Below, piece by piece: positions 29,305 to 39,013 of a stretch of 64,000 bases of DNA (position 1 is the first letter of the stretch; every line of letters starts with the position of its first letter). The stretch is taken from positions 5,084,001 through 5,148,000 of the forward strand of contig OZ244829.1 in the NCBI GenBank assembly GCA_965220415.1. Reading direction: 5' to 3'. Both the position numbers and the translations under genes were made by a program. The notes under the pieces are model-generated. The model was not told where the DNA came from, ran no database searches, and was given only the letters and a program-made list of their open reading frames with translations. Origin of the DNA: JAJDTR01 sp965220415. GTDB taxonomy: Bacteria; Poribacteria; WGA-4E; JAJDTR01.

Positions 29305-29661
29305 TTTTGCTCCCGAGATCTTGATTGAGGCAGATTTGATGTGCTGAGAGAATAAAAAGAACGCGGCAGTTCGCATGTTCGACAGAAGATTCGGCACGCT
29401 TCTTCCAACATAAGTGGCGATAACCATGAATTATGAAGGTAGACACTCATATCGTAACTTATATATTTAGAGCCATCCTTGGACTTTATGGCGTATTGAG
29501 ATGCTAAGGGGAGGTTTTTGGCGTCAATAGATTGGGCATAGTACGCCTTGTGTTAAATTTAACGAAGTTAATACCTTCAGTATATCACAAAATCAGAGGT
29601 ATCCTCAAGAGTTCAGTCGGATAAAAGTTCCGGCACAGCGGAGGATAGGATTGAATCAACG
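29305..29661. other. Divergent intergenic region, nothing firmly identified
   Basis: 357 bases between the pentapeptide-repeat gene and the sigma factor gene. It must hold both promoters, but I find no convincing -35/-10 pair, no inverted-repeat element and no small ORF with a ribosome-binding site. Confidence 0.4.
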
Positions 29662-31179
29662 ATGAAAGCAAAACAAAACTTGGTAAAGCGAACGATAAAA
29701 AGTAGTTCGTTCGACCACGATCTCACATTAGACGTAAACGAGAAGGAAGACACAGATTTCCTAGCTGTGTACCCGGCTGCTAAATCAGGTGAGGAGACTT
29801 TAGCTCCTAGTGCAGTTGGGGATAACAATGGCGGCCATGAGAAAGAAGACTTGGACTTTCTTGCTGTGATGCCAACCGCAGAACCTCCTAACGCGCATTT
29901 TGACAATAATGCCGCCAGCAGGTACGGAAATGCGACCCGGAAAGATGGCGACGATTTTATATCAGTATTACCGACTGATGGCTCAACTGATGGTTTAGAT
30001 GGTAGTACGGATAATGACAATGAAGACGAATTGATTTCCTCGTTTCGGAAGCGTCCCGATGTTACGGACAGCACAAGAGACGAAGCTTTCTCATATTTGC
30101 AGGAAATTGCTCGTACTCCTCTACTTAAGCCAAAGGAAGAAGCCGAGCTCTTCAAAAGGTTTGAAGAGGGAGAGGCAGGAGTGGCGGAGTTATTGGATAA
30201 GCTCCCGGAATCCATTTTGGCGAAAGTACGTCCAAAGGTAAACAAACGCCGTGGGGCTAGACAACACTCGGAAAATGAATTGTGGTGGAGCCCTATGAGT
30301 CTGGGCATTATCTTGGACGAGGTTCGTCAAGCAATTGAAGATTTCCACTGTTCAGATGCACTAGGAACTGAGTCTGCGAAAGTGCATACTAAGGAGCGCG
30401 AACACCTTGAAGCATTATGGCGTAAATTACAGACGGCTGCCCAGAAAGTCCATGACGCCAAGTTGAAGATTGTAGAAGCCAATCTGCTTCTTGTTGCAAG
30501 CATTGCCAAACAACACAATTTCAACAAGTCATCACTCTCATTTCTTGATCTGATGCAAGAGGGAAGTATTGGTCTAATGAAAGCTGTCGAGAAATTTGAC
30601 TTGAAGAGAGGATACCGTTTCAGTACGTACGCTACGTGGTGGGTGATGCAAGCAATCAAGCGCGCTCTTGACCAGCAAAGCCAAACGATTCGTATACCAT
30701 GTTACGTTGGTGAAACTCGGAGGTCAATCAAACAGGCACAGTCAAACTTGGCAAGAAATCTTGAACGCGAGCCGGATATAAGGGAAATCGCTAAAATCGT
30801 CGACATGCCTGAGAGTCGCGTAATTGAAATTCTCCAGAGTACCAAAGGCACAATTTCGCTGGATTCGCCGTTGAGCGAAGCATCGCCCGATGCGACCGTT
30901 TCCGATCTGTTAGCGGATGATTCGCAGGTGACACCGGAAGAGGAGCTGCTCTGTGTTTCGGAAAAGGAATCGCTTGAGAGGGTGCTCAATACACTGGCAC
31001 CGCGTGAGACGCTCGTGATTAAACTCCGGTATGGATTGACGGATGGTACAGAGTATACCTTGGCTGAAATTGGCAGACAACTTGGGATTAGCCGCGAGAG
31101 GGTGCGCCAGATTGAAGATGAAGCGCTTCGCAAGTTACGCCATCACACGCGTGTGCAATATCTCCAAGAACTGCTTTGA
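29662..31179 (+). CDS. Group 1/2 sigma-70 factor (RpoD-like) with repeated N-terminus
   Basis: 505 residues. Region 1.2-like DEAFSYLQEIARTPLLKPKEEAEL (split here: DEAFSYLQEI then ARTPLLKPKEE) is near 140-160. Region 2 includes SFLDLMQEGSIGLMKAVEKF and GYRFSTYATWWVMQAIKRAL. Regions 3 and 4 end with the helix-turn-helix TLAEIGRQLGISRERVRQIE. Probably the housekeeping or a closely related sigma factor. The first 110 residues are acidic and hold three copies of KEDxDFLAVxPTA at residues 28, 61 and 94, exactly 33 residues apart, in place of a normal region 1.1. AGGA lies 11 bases before the ATG. Confidence 0.93.
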   Translation: MKAKQNLVKRTIKSSSFDHDLTLDVNEKEDTDFLAVYPAAKSGEETLAPSAVGDNNGGHEKEDLDFLAVMPTAEPPNAHFDNNAASRYGNATRKDGDDFISVLPTDGSTDGLDGSTDNDNEDELISSFRKRPDVTDSTRDEAFSYLQEIARTPLLKPKEEAELFKRFEEGEAGVAELLDKLPESILAKVRPKVNKRRGARQHSENELWWSPMSLGIILDEVRQAIEDFHCSDALGTESAKVHTKEREHLEALWRKLQTAAQKVHDAKLKIVEANLLLVASIAKQHNFNKSSLSFLDLMQEGSIGLMKAVEKFDLKRGYRFSTYATWWVMQAIKRALDQQSQTIRIPCYVGETRRSIKQAQSNLARNLEREPDIREIAKIVDMPESRVIEILQSTKGTISLDSPLSEASPDATVSDLLADDSQVTPEEELLCVSEKESLERVLNTLAPRETLVIKLRYGLTDGTEYTLAEIGRQLGISRERVRQIEDEALRKLRHHTRVQYLQELL

Positions 31180-31255
31180 GTTACAGTGGATTTTCAGAGA
31201 ACTTTGACGAGTTTTCAGCATGAGTATGGCAGAGAATATTATATTGCGGTTGCAG

Positions 31256-32689
31256 TTATTTGGTGGCAGCCGCCTGAACAGTGTCTCCCGCCGAGTCGTC
31301 GGTGGCGCCGCCATTAATGATTGGGCAGAGATCGCAGAGCCGGCTGCGGCAAAAGTTGTTGTGTAGATACATTTCGCCCTGTTGAATCTTTGCGTTCGGT
31401 GAGATTTCTTTATGAGGTTGCAGGTCGGTAAAAATTTGGGATTGAATCTGTTTAGTGATCTGGTTGTCTTGCAACTTCGGACTACTGCCGTATAGTCGTT
31501 CTACCGCTACTTGCAAAGTTGTACTTTGTGACTCCTCCGCCCAGACAACCGCAATTGGCATCAATATGTTGACGATGATGTCTAATGCGCGACCCCTTCC
31601 AATTAGATTAGCGCCGATTTGAGACATCCGTTTTCCGAAATTACAATGATCCGCCCAATATCCACTGGGTACTGGTGTCAATTTCTCCACTAACTCGCGC
31701 CGAATCTTCCCCAAATCTTTTCGATCCGCCTCCCCCGACTGCAGAATAATTGGTAGATAGACCATCATCAAGCTTTCTTGACAGTTGCCAATTAGTTGGC
31801 TAATAGCAGCAATTCGGCGCGTCGGGTAGTTCGGCGGACGAGTTCCTGCAAACTTCCATTGCTCTCCCACCATGCGGGTTGGCATCCGCGCTTGTTCGGA
31901 TGCGCTCCAAATCGATTCTAGTCGTTTTATGAAGGTCTTGTCGGATTGGTCCAGATCGGTGGAGCGTTGGGATTGCGAAGGTAGCAGTCCAGCCGTGCCA
32001 AACAGGATAGCCTGAATCTCCTCATCAATCTTACCGGTAAGCGTTGAAAAGGGAACACGTCTGGCTAATTCCCGGAAGGGTTCACGATTCTTAGCGTATC
32101 CTAACGCTTCCATGATCCCCTCGTACAGCAATTGTTCAAAGTCCATCCGAATGCGAAGATGCTTCATGGCATCCGCCTTCTCCATCAACCGCTCCTGACC
32201 TAGGTCGTCAAAGATTGATCGGAGGTGCCCAATCTTGAGAAATTTTCCTGCTACGCGGCAAAAGTCGACCGTTGTCGTTTTTGCCGCCTCGGCTTCGTCA
32301 AATAGATCTCCAATTGGTGTCTTGAGCAGATTTAAGAGTTCAAGGGTTGGTATTCTTTGTCCGTCCTGAAGACGTGTCCGCAAGTTCAAATCATCGTCCC
32401 GGTAGACAACATGCAGAACAACGCGATTGTATCTAGGGTTGAGATGGTGCTCGTGGGCATACCAGTCTGACGAGTTGACGTGAATCTCAATATCGCCAAC
32501 CTGAAGTTGTCCGTCGATGATGATTTCCGCGCGAACGAAGTCCGGTCCTTCATCACTGTTCCAAATACCGGCCTTTAAGATGCTGATAGATCGACCATCT
32601 GTAGCCCGGAGGTCGACATCAAAAAAACGTTGATCGTTCCAGATGTTCTGAACGAAATCTTCGTTAATATTTTTTTGATTGGCCATCAT
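31256..32689 (-). CDS. DUF2851 family protein
   Basis: 477 residues. The N-terminus is typical of DUF2851: FVQNIWNDQRFFDVDLRATDG, shown here as FVQNIWNDQRFFDVD, then IWNSDEGPDFVRAEIIIDG, VGDIEIHVNSSDWYAHEHH and YNRVVLHVVY. The C-terminus has a cysteine cluster NNFCRSRLCDLCPIING. The function is unknown; the N-terminal fold has been likened to nuclease-type cores, but I do not rely on that. Two ATGs in tandem (32689 and 32686) without a strong ribosome site. It converges on the sigma factor gene. Confidence 0.85.
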   Translation of the reverse strand: MMANQKNINEDFVQNIWNDQRFFDVDLRATDGRSISILKAGIWNSDEGPDFVRAEIIIDGQLQVGDIEIHVNSSDWYAHEHHLNPRYNRVVLHVVYRDDDLNLRTRLQDGQRIPTLELLNLLKTPIGDLFDEAEAAKTTTVDFCRVAGKFLKIGHLRSIFDDLGQERLMEKADAMKHLRIRMDFEQLLYEGIMEALGYAKNREPFRELARRVPFSTLTGKIDEEIQAILFGTAGLLPSQSQRSTDLDQSDKTFIKRLESIWSASEQARMPTRMVGEQWKFAGTRPPNYPTRRIAAISQLIGNCQESLMMVYLPIILQSGEADRKDLGKIRRELVEKLTPVPSGYWADHCNFGKRMSQIGANLIGRGRALDIIVNILMPIAVVWAEESQSTTLQVAVERLYGSSPKLQDNQITKQIQSQIFTDLQPHKEISPNAKIQQGEMYLHNNFCRSRLCDLCPIINGGATDDSAGDTVQAAATK

Positions 32690-33004
32690 CTTGTCCGCAG
32701 GTACGACATAGTTTTGTCACACGCTATTTCCAATCTGATTCAGTGCTGAGAATCTTACAAGCAACTCCCGCGTCACAGGAATAGAACGTAGCATCGTTAA
32801 GAAGATAAAGGGAATTGCTGGGAATGAATTGGCGTGGAGAGCATCACCGGAACCTGTAAACACGCTTTCTTGAATTGAAAGAATCCAAGCTTTCCCCCGT
32901 TGGCGAATTGCTAGTAGTCGTGTCCGAGCAGGACAGTTGCCGAACACTAGCATCTGCAAGACGATACTATATCAGAGATGAAGGAGGTGTATCAAGCCTA
33001 ATCC

Positions 33005-33227
33005 CCATAGGGATTAAGCTAAGGGATTTCGTCTAGTGTCGGTGGTGTTCTCCGTCGCAAACCCTTAACTTAGTCTCCATAGGGTGGGCAGGAAATCTCT
33101 ATCGCCCCACACGGTAGGTGCGATCAAGCGAACGGATAGTGAGTGCGATAGAGACCCCTTTCCAACCGCACCGGCACTTACGGAAACTGGCGCCATGAGC
33201 ACCCTAACCCTTAACTCGATCTCTATG
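33005..33227. mobile_element. R3 element, copy a
   Basis: Ends are imperfect inverted repeats: CCATAGGGATTAAGCTAAGG on the left against CCTTAACTCGATCTCTATGG on the right. The element is flanked by a perfect 19-base direct repeat GGTGTATCAAGCCTAATCC (32986-33004, 33228-33246). It is homologous to 55268-55556. It contains an R6 module at 33122-33158. No ORF. It occupies the middle of the 704-base gap 32690-33393; the rest shows only an unsupported 80-codon minus-strand ORF and a promoter. Confidence 0.82.
33122..33158 (+). repeat. R6 module inside the R3 palindrome
   Basis: GATCAAGCGAACGGATAGTG then AGTGCGATAGAGACCCC. R3 copy b has the uninterrupted palindrome GGTGCGGTTTCCAACCGCACC (split: GGTGCG, GTTTCCAA, CCGCACC) at this point. 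Here the module follows GGTGCG directly. Confidence 0.75.
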
Positions 33228-33268
33228 GGTGTATCAAGCCTAATCCTTGGATACACGGGGTATTATCC

Positions 33269-33297
33269 TTGACAGCAATTTCGCTTTAGTATATTCT
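33269..33297 (+). promoter_or_regulatory. Sigma-70 promoter for the oxidoreductase gene
   Basis: Perfect TTGACA (33269-33274), 17-base spacer, TATTCT (33292-33297), about 97 bases upstream of the start codon and just beyond the R3 flanking repeat. Confidence 0.7.
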
Positions 33298-33393
33298 TTT
33301 CACCCCTATAGTTCAACATGTAGATTCTTGGCGAATTGTACTATAGTTAAGTGTCGGACAAGGCTTGAACGTTCGTCAAAGAGGACCAAACCA

Positions 33394-34407
33394 ATGGGGA
33401 AATCAGAGAGATTACAAAGCGAAAAATTGCGTGTAGCCGTAATCGGTTGCGGAGCTATCGGATCGCTCCATGCACAGGCAGTCGTTCAATCCCGGCATGC
33501 CCAGTTGACAGCAGCTTGTGACGTTGAGCCGGAACGCGCAGAAATTGTCGCCGCATCAGCCAGCGCCAATGTGTACAATGATTTTGAGGAACTATTGTCT
33601 GCGGAGCAGTTGGATGTGGTCACAGTAGCAACCCCGGAAAACCTACACATGGCTCCCGTAGTCAAATCAATTGAAGCCGGTTGTCACGTATTCTGTGAAA
33701 AGCCGATGGCGTCGACCTTCGCAGATGCACAACGAATGGCCGATGCCGCAGCACGACACAATCGACATCTAGCAATTGATTACAATCGTCGATTCGGATT
33801 CGGGTATTTGAAAGCGAAAGAACTCTGTGCTGAAGGAGCAGTCGGCGAAATTAGGTATGTCGTAATTCGCGTGACCGAACCACTTACCGGATCAAAGAAT
33901 GGCTTGGAGGCCCATTCAATAATAAGGAACGTGCTAGTCCATCATATAGATTTGATGCGCTTTTTCTGTGGCGAAATTCAATCGGTACACGCCTCTTTTA
34001 GCCCGCGAGGAGGAGTTGATTTAGCACATGACGCTGCTTTTTCATTTCGATTTGAAGGAGAAGCTCTGGGTACATTAATCGGGGGATGGCAGGAAGTGCC
34101 ACGTTGGACACGGACATCTGAATGGACCGAGATTGGAGGCACTAGGGGAACTGTAGTCATTGAGGATGTGATAAAAGCTGTAAAATTCTGGTCAGTGGAC
34201 CCCGATCACATTGAACATTATCGCCCCAACTTTTTCAAAGGTCAAACCACATTTTACGATTCTCTGACGAATCATATCCACTGCTTCTTGGAACGACTGG
34301 TAGAGGGCAAAACCCCACTGGTCACGGGACGGGATGGTTTGCGAGGTTTGGAGATTGTCCAAGCTGCAATTCAATCTAACCAAACGGGGCAGGCAATTGC
34401 AGTGTAA
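33394..34407 (+). CDS. Gfo/Idh/MocA-family oxidoreductase
   Basis: 337 residues from the ATG at 33394, supported by GAGGA 8 bases upstream; the frame is open upstream to 33247, but that part is not family sequence. The Rossmann fingerprint VAVIGCGAIGSLHAQ lies near residues 14-28. The ATPENLHMAP and HVFCEKPMA blocks, the latter with the conserved EKP lysine, are typical. The family oxidises or reduces sugars, inositols and related compounds with NAD(P). The catalytic-region histidine appears in NVLVHHIDLMRFF. Substrate unknown. Monocistronic under its own promoter. Confidence 0.92.
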   Translation: MGKSERLQSEKLRVAVIGCGAIGSLHAQAVVQSRHAQLTAACDVEPERAEIVAASASANVYNDFEELLSAEQLDVVTVATPENLHMAPVVKSIEAGCHVFCEKPMASTFADAQRMADAAARHNRHLAIDYNRRFGFGYLKAKELCAEGAVGEIRYVVIRVTEPLTGSKNGLEAHSIIRNVLVHHIDLMRFFCGEIQSVHASFSPRGGVDLAHDAAFSFRFEGEALGTLIGGWQEVPRWTRTSEWTEIGGTRGTVVIEDVIKAVKFWSVDPDHIEHYRPNFFKGQTTFYDSLTNHIHCFLERLVEGKTPLVTGRDGLRGLEIVQAAIQSNQTGQAIAV

Positions 34408-34571
34408 CGTGGTACGGATAAACAAATGCAACATTTAAGCACCCAGATTAAATCGTGGATGCGGAACCTTGTGGCATGATTCTATTCTTCCGAGTAATCT
34501 TCCTCACGATCAGTGGCTGTCCAAGATGTGCGCGGACGGTACGATTTTTACGTTGACTGGTAGCCTTTGAT

Positions 34572-34817
34572 TTGTGCTCCGCCAGTAATTGTTTTCTGAA
34601 GAATCATCGCATTCGTGTTGAAGTGTCAGGTAGCAACTTTCCTCAGTTTAATCGCAACCCTAACACGGGACAGCCTTTCCGGCTCCACTCGGAGCTTCAG
34701 AAGGCAAATCAGACGATTTACCATGACGCTCAGCATGCCTCGCACATAGTTCTGCCAATCGGTCCCATTGACCAGATTACCATCCATATAATAGTTTCAG
34801 CAAATGCATGCCAATAG
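34572..34817 (+). pseudogene. C-terminal remnant of a CocE/NonD (S15-type) hydrolase
   Basis: An 81-codon frame contains SNCFLKNHRIRVEVSGSNFP, QFNRNPNTGQPF and QTIYHDAQHASHIVLPIGP, which is the hallmark end of the X-Pro dipeptidyl-peptidase/CocE C-terminal beta domain. The upstream frame continues as LVAFDL but meets a stop at 34554, and no alpha/beta-hydrolase domain precedes it. This is therefore a decayed fragment. It lies in the 834-base gap 34408-35241; the rest holds a promoter at 35048 and no other recognisable feature. Confidence 0.8.
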
Positions 34818-35047
34818 CCTCTCGAACCGGCCATACCGCGCAAACAAAAGTGTAGAACAAGTTGGATGGACAGCGACTGTCTCGGTTGCCTGTACAGGGA
34901 GATTTGACCTCAGTGTTTGAAGTCACTTGGGGCCGGAGTATGAATCCGGAAAACAGTCAACATCACGAGTTGGACGGTCTGAGTTATGACGAGAGGTAGT
35001 CATGTAGTCAAGAGCGAAGAAGCGTGTCACTACACGCAACTATTGTC

Positions 35048-35078
35048 TTGACATTCAGAGATGATATATTGGTATTAT
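35048..35078 (+). promoter_or_regulatory. Promoter for the following methyltransferase
   Basis: Perfect TTGACA (35048-35053), a 19-base spacer, and TATTAT (35073-35078) preceded by TGG, an extended -10 element. Confidence 0.55.
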
Positions 35079-35241
35079 GTAGAAATGTAAGAGAAAAATG
35101 TCGATTCTATCCCGTGAAGCTATTTAGCCTGATGGCATTTTTCATTGGTCAGTTCGTTGGTCTTCACGCGAGTGCGGCTATTAAAGATGTTCCATAGGCT
35201 TTTCAGGCTTTTACGTGTTTCGGTTCTAGGAAACTTATACA

Positions 35242-35844
35242 ATGTCAATTAAAGAAAGCCGATTGGTTAACAAGATTTGGAAAGCACAACACTTGGTTTT
35301 GTACAAACTGGGATTGCGGGATTATCGGAGAGCGCATAAGCCAATTATCAGGAAGTGCCTGGGGGAAGTATTTAATACAGAGTCGCATCCAACTGTCATT
35401 GAAACAGGCTGTATTCGGGATGCCAGTGAAGGAACGGAAAGTACCTTGACAATCGCTTCAACTCTGAATAGCCGCGGCAAGTTCTATACATTTGAGATTT
35501 GCAAAGAACATATCCGCATCTGTCAATCTGTATGCCACGACTATAACGAGTATATCAACTATGTTGAAGGTGACGCGATTGCTAATTTAAGGGAAATGGT
35601 CGGCGCCAATGTCTTGGACACAATCCATCTCGCCTTATTTGATTCCGTGAATGATGGGGATCACATTTGGAACGAGTTTAGGACGTGTGAAAAGGTTTTC
35701 AAAACGAACTCTATCGTTATTATTGATGATGTCTTGTGGGGGGACAAGGGTAGGGTCGTCAAGCCGTACCTGGAATCGTCGCCGGGATGGACAACTAAAA
35801 TCTATAATGTGGAATACGGAATCCTGGTTGCCCGGAAGAAATGA
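35242..35844 (+). CDS. Class I SAM-dependent methyltransferase-like protein
   Basis: 200 residues. VIETGCIRDASEGTESTLTI (near 52-71) is a motif I variant with the sugar-cluster methyltransferase signature, followed by GKFYTFEICKEHIRIC, an acidic motif II region. SIVIIDDVLWGDKGRVVKPY (about 155-174) resembles the metal-site loop of the Methyltransf_24/CmcI-like group. Substrate unknown, possibly a glycan. No strong ribosome-binding site. It stands alone between two decayed genes. Confidence 0.75.
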   Translation: MSIKESRLVNKIWKAQHLVLYKLGLRDYRRAHKPIIRKCLGEVFNTESHPTVIETGCIRDASEGTESTLTIASTLNSRGKFYTFEICKEHIRICQSVCHDYNEYINYVEGDAIANLREMVGANVLDTIHLALFDSVNDGDHIWNEFRTCEKVFKTNSIVIIDDVLWGDKGRVVKPYLESSPGWTTKIYNVEYGILVARKK

Positions 35845-36183
35845 AGGTTGTTAGAACGAAGTTACGAAAGGCGTCAGTGATGCAATTTGCAAGCTACTTT
35901 AAAGATGGAACGTCTTTGGTGAAGTCTAGAATTGTCCCCGCCAATCCGGGTTTGCCTTTCAAATTCTTGTGAATCCCGTCGGACAATTTGAAGTAACAGT
36001 GCATCCACCGGTGACCTCTTCAAACCTCAAAACTCGGCGATTCTCCGTCAGAGGCATAACTTCTAGTGCCCGGCAAATCTAATTGCTACCGTCTGACGTG
36101 CTCAAACCCTAAATGACCATTGGTTGGAAGGAGCAAACGATTGGGTGTGAGATCGCTAGAGAATTGCCCGGAACAATAGGTGC
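35845..36183. other. Gap without a recognisable gene
   Basis: 339 bases. A short plus-strand stretch reads VTVHPPVTSSNLKTRRFSVR before stops in every frame; it could be a gene remnant, but I cannot name a family. Confidence 0.3.
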
Positions 36184-37158
36184 TTACAGGTTAGGCGCTT
36201 GGTCTATGGGCAACTCTTCCTTCACCATGTCAGTACCAGTAGCTTCGATTTCGACAATGCGTGCCCAATGCTCTTCGACATTACGTCCGCCGCCTATTTG
36301 TAGTTTTCTCGTACTTTTCTTATCACCGCGCAAAACAAGTAGACGGAGTTTGTCAGTTTCAACGGGCACGAAATGGAATTCATATCGACCACGGTTGGGT
36401 TTGCTAGGGGTCGGAGAATAGATGTAGCCTTTTCGCACTTCTGCAATGTTCGTCCATCGATCGCCCGTCCAACTCTGAACAAGCGCTTCTCCCATTCCAT
36501 GCTGCACACGCTTTTTTGAATAGTACGCATGGACAACTACCCTATCAATTGCTCTGCGTGTAGGAAACAGAATTTCTATCCACGCCGACTCATCTTTTTC
36601 GAGCTCCCAGTCCCAGGGCCAGTAAGGTCTTCCACGGTAGTCATACCACCAGTAGTAGTAGTAGTAACCGTACCCCGGACGGTAGTGTGCCGTGAGCGAG
36701 AATTGGCATTCCCAACCTTCTCCGCTGTCCCAGGTTCCGAGTCTGTTATTCCGTTGATGACTGAGTCAGGTGGGTGGTGTCGGCTTGCCTTAGAACATTT
36801 TATCTTTGCGCCATTGCGTGCAAGTGCATAATCAACCAATCGAGGTTTCTCATATTTTTGGTCAGGTACTTGATTGCCGGAGATTCCTCTGAATCCACCC
36901 GTGTTTCCCAGTTCGAACATAAATGTCAGTGTTCCGGAGTCGGTCAAGCGAATGAACGATGATTCTTCGGATGCCACGCTCTTCAGATAATTCAACGGAA
37001 TATGCGCCGAGGACAGATGCCGACATAGGATCGTAAAAAAATGTAGCGTCGACTTGTTCCAATTCTGGCTGCACCTTGAGTAATTTCGCACAACCAATAG
37101 TTGTCTCTAAACTAATAATTACAAGCGCAATGATAAAATTTTCGCGTTGACATTGCAC
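36184..37158 (-). pseudogene. Frameshifted lipoprotein with discoidin (F5/8 type C)-like domains
   Basis: Three overlapping minus-strand frames read as one protein. Frame 1 starts at GTG 37158 (AGGA 10 bases upstream) with a lipoprotein signal ending TIGCAK, then LSEERGIRRIIVHSLDRLRN. It stops at 36862. Frame 2 continues EKPRLVDYALARNGAKIKCS and ASRHHPPDSVING. Frame 3 resumes RLGTWDSGEGWECQFSLTAH, a tyrosine/tryptophan-rich loop, ILFPTRRAIDRVVVHAYYS, and FHFVPVETDKLRLLVLRGD to EEHWARIVEIEATG. The last pieces match the carbohydrate-binding F5/8 C fold (two copies). Two frameshifts, near 36870-36890 and near 36750, break the gene unless they are sequencing errors. Confidence 0.75.
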
Positions 37159-37389
37159 GGCATTTTTTCCTAGTTGCAACGTTGTGTTAAATACAAAACG
37201 CGCTAATTTGTTGTCCTTTGAACACTGCCGACTGCAGTACATCCAGTTATTCAGACATCCCGATTCGAATTGTGGAACAAATCTTTCGCCCAGTACGTTC
37301 CGGGCACCGGATGGATGAAACTCGGTCGCGGCATCAAAAACGCCAGACTCGCATAAATATGAAAACCAGCGGTAGTGGTGAAATCTGAA

Positions 37390-38835
37390 TCAATTTCTGT
37401 GGTGTTTTTCTTGCGCGGCATAGTTCAGCAGTTGCGCATTGTCCAAGAGTTTGAGTCTGCCGTTGTTCTGTTCCGCGAGATGAGCGAGAAGTTCAGCTCC
37501 CAGTGATCTGCCCAAGACTATTTCAAGTCCCACAACGTAGATACTCGTATTGTTCATGTTTTTCGCTCTTACGGCTTCAAGAATTTTTTTGCTGTCGGTT
37601 TCGATATTCATCTTACCCTTTCTATAGACATTAAGTTGACCAAGTTCTTTATGTATATAGAATGTCTGATTTTCACTCATTACTTTCCATTGGAGGTCCT
37701 TCACCTCCACGATTAGGATGGCGTTCGGAGAAATGGAAATCCCGTGTTTTTGGAACATTCCACTCATAACAGCGATGCGGTTCCTATTTAGATGAGTTTG
37801 GTACTTCAGATCAAGACTAAACAGTAATCTTTGTTTGTCTCTCCCTGCGGTTGGAAGCCCATCCGTCACCAAGACAATAACGGATGGATTTTTTTCAAGA
37901 GCCTGCTCAATTGCACCTAATAGGTTTGTCTCCCGATTCCCAAGAATTTGACTTGAGTCTAATCCCTCAAGGTATCTTGATGCTTCTGTAATGTTCTCCG
38001 CGGTCGCGGGCACGAGTTCGCGCTTTCGTGATTTTGCTTTGGAGGAGAAAGTGATGATGTCGAAATAGCTATCATCGCTGAGCGTACGCAGTGATTCTTT
38101 GATGGACTGAATCGACAATTCAAGCTTTCTGAGTCCCGGGATTTTCATACTTGCGGAGATATCAAGGCAGTAGACGACCTGTTGAGGTTCGCCAGATTCT
38201 TTTTCCTTAATAAAGTCGACGATCCCCAACGGATCCATCATTCCGGGGCTGCCGCCTCCACCCAAGAGTCCTTCTTCCGAGTCACCATACGAGTCGGTGA
38301 GGAAACGTCCCATTCCGCGTCCACGTACGCGTGCGCGTCCCGTAACTACACCTCTGCCATCTGTCCGCCCAGGCTGCGACACCAAGCGATCGAGGTTCGA
38401 CGCTTCTGCAGGCCTTAGCTTCGCGTCTGTCATCAGTTCAGGGATTTTGTCGTTCGGCGGTGCCTCATTGACTTCTACGTTTTCAACAAGAATTCGTTCA
38501 CTAAGCCGCGCAACTTCAGTAATTTTATTAGGGGATGACTCTGCCAGTTTGTTCTTTGCTTCTCGCGCCAGACGAGTTTCCGGTTTATAGACTTCTATCT
38601 TCAGTGGCGGTTTCATCTTCAGTTTTCGAAGTTGTGGAGGCGGGACATCTTTCACCCAGTGAATCGCTATACTATCGGTGTATTTTGTCACTTCATCTTT
38701 GTAAATATAGAGAAAAATGATTACAGCTAACATGTGAATAATGAGTGAAAATAACGCGGCGGATCTTCGTCGAACTCTCTGTTGAATTCGATGTTGCTGT
38801 TTGGCGGAAATTATGTTTTTCATAGTAGATTTCAA
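37390..38835 (-). CDS. Membrane-anchored von Willebrand A-domain protein
   Basis: 481 residues. A basic N-terminus and one membrane segment (about 27-45) are followed by a TonB-like proline/lysine linker (PPPQLRKLKMKPPLKIEVYK) and a Gly/Arg-rich stretch (RARVRGRGMGRF). The vWA domain has a complete MIDAS: DISAS (Asp225, Ser227, Ser229), the threonine in NRETNLLGA, and VLVTDGLPT. The domain is probably periplasmic and binds a metal-dependent ligand. A second ATG at 38823 is possible; neither start has a clear ribosome site. It lies downstream of the O-antigen ligase-like gene in the same orientation. Confidence 0.88.
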   Translation of the reverse strand: MKSTMKNIISAKQQHRIQQRVRRRSAALFSLIIHMLAVIIFLYIYKDEVTKYTDSIAIHWVKDVPPPQLRKLKMKPPLKIEVYKPETRLAREAKNKLAESSPNKITEVARLSERILVENVEVNEAPPNDKIPELMTDAKLRPAEASNLDRLVSQPGRTDGRGVVTGRARVRGRGMGRFLTDSYGDSEEGLLGGGGSPGMMDPLGIVDFIKEKESGEPQQVVYCLDISASMKIPGLRKLELSIQSIKESLRTLSDDSYFDIITFSSKAKSRKRELVPATAENITEASRYLEGLDSSQILGNRETNLLGAIEQALEKNPSVIVLVTDGLPTAGRDKQRLLFSLDLKYQTHLNRNRIAVMSGMFQKHGISISPNAILIVEVKDLQWKVMSENQTFYIHKELGQLNVYRKGKMNIETDSKKILEAVRAKNMNNTSIYVVGLEIVLGRSLGAELLAHLAEQNNGRLKLLDNAQLLNYAAQEKHHRN

Positions 38836-39013
38836 CAGTCAATTAAGACATTTATACTTGTGGCTCATTGGATGAGTATGGACCAAAGTAGACTGTTTTC
38901 CGTATCCTTTGTATCTTTGTTGAACGTGCCGTAGCGCTCAACATTGTGTGAATGACTGCAAAGGAAGAATTGCAAAAAAGAGACTAAAATCCCTCGTTGG
39001 CGAATCCCTCTGA

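Noticed and set aside
32717..32959. 80-codon minus-strand ORF upstream of the DUF2851 gene
   Set aside because: No ribosome-binding site and no recognisable family; composition fits chance.
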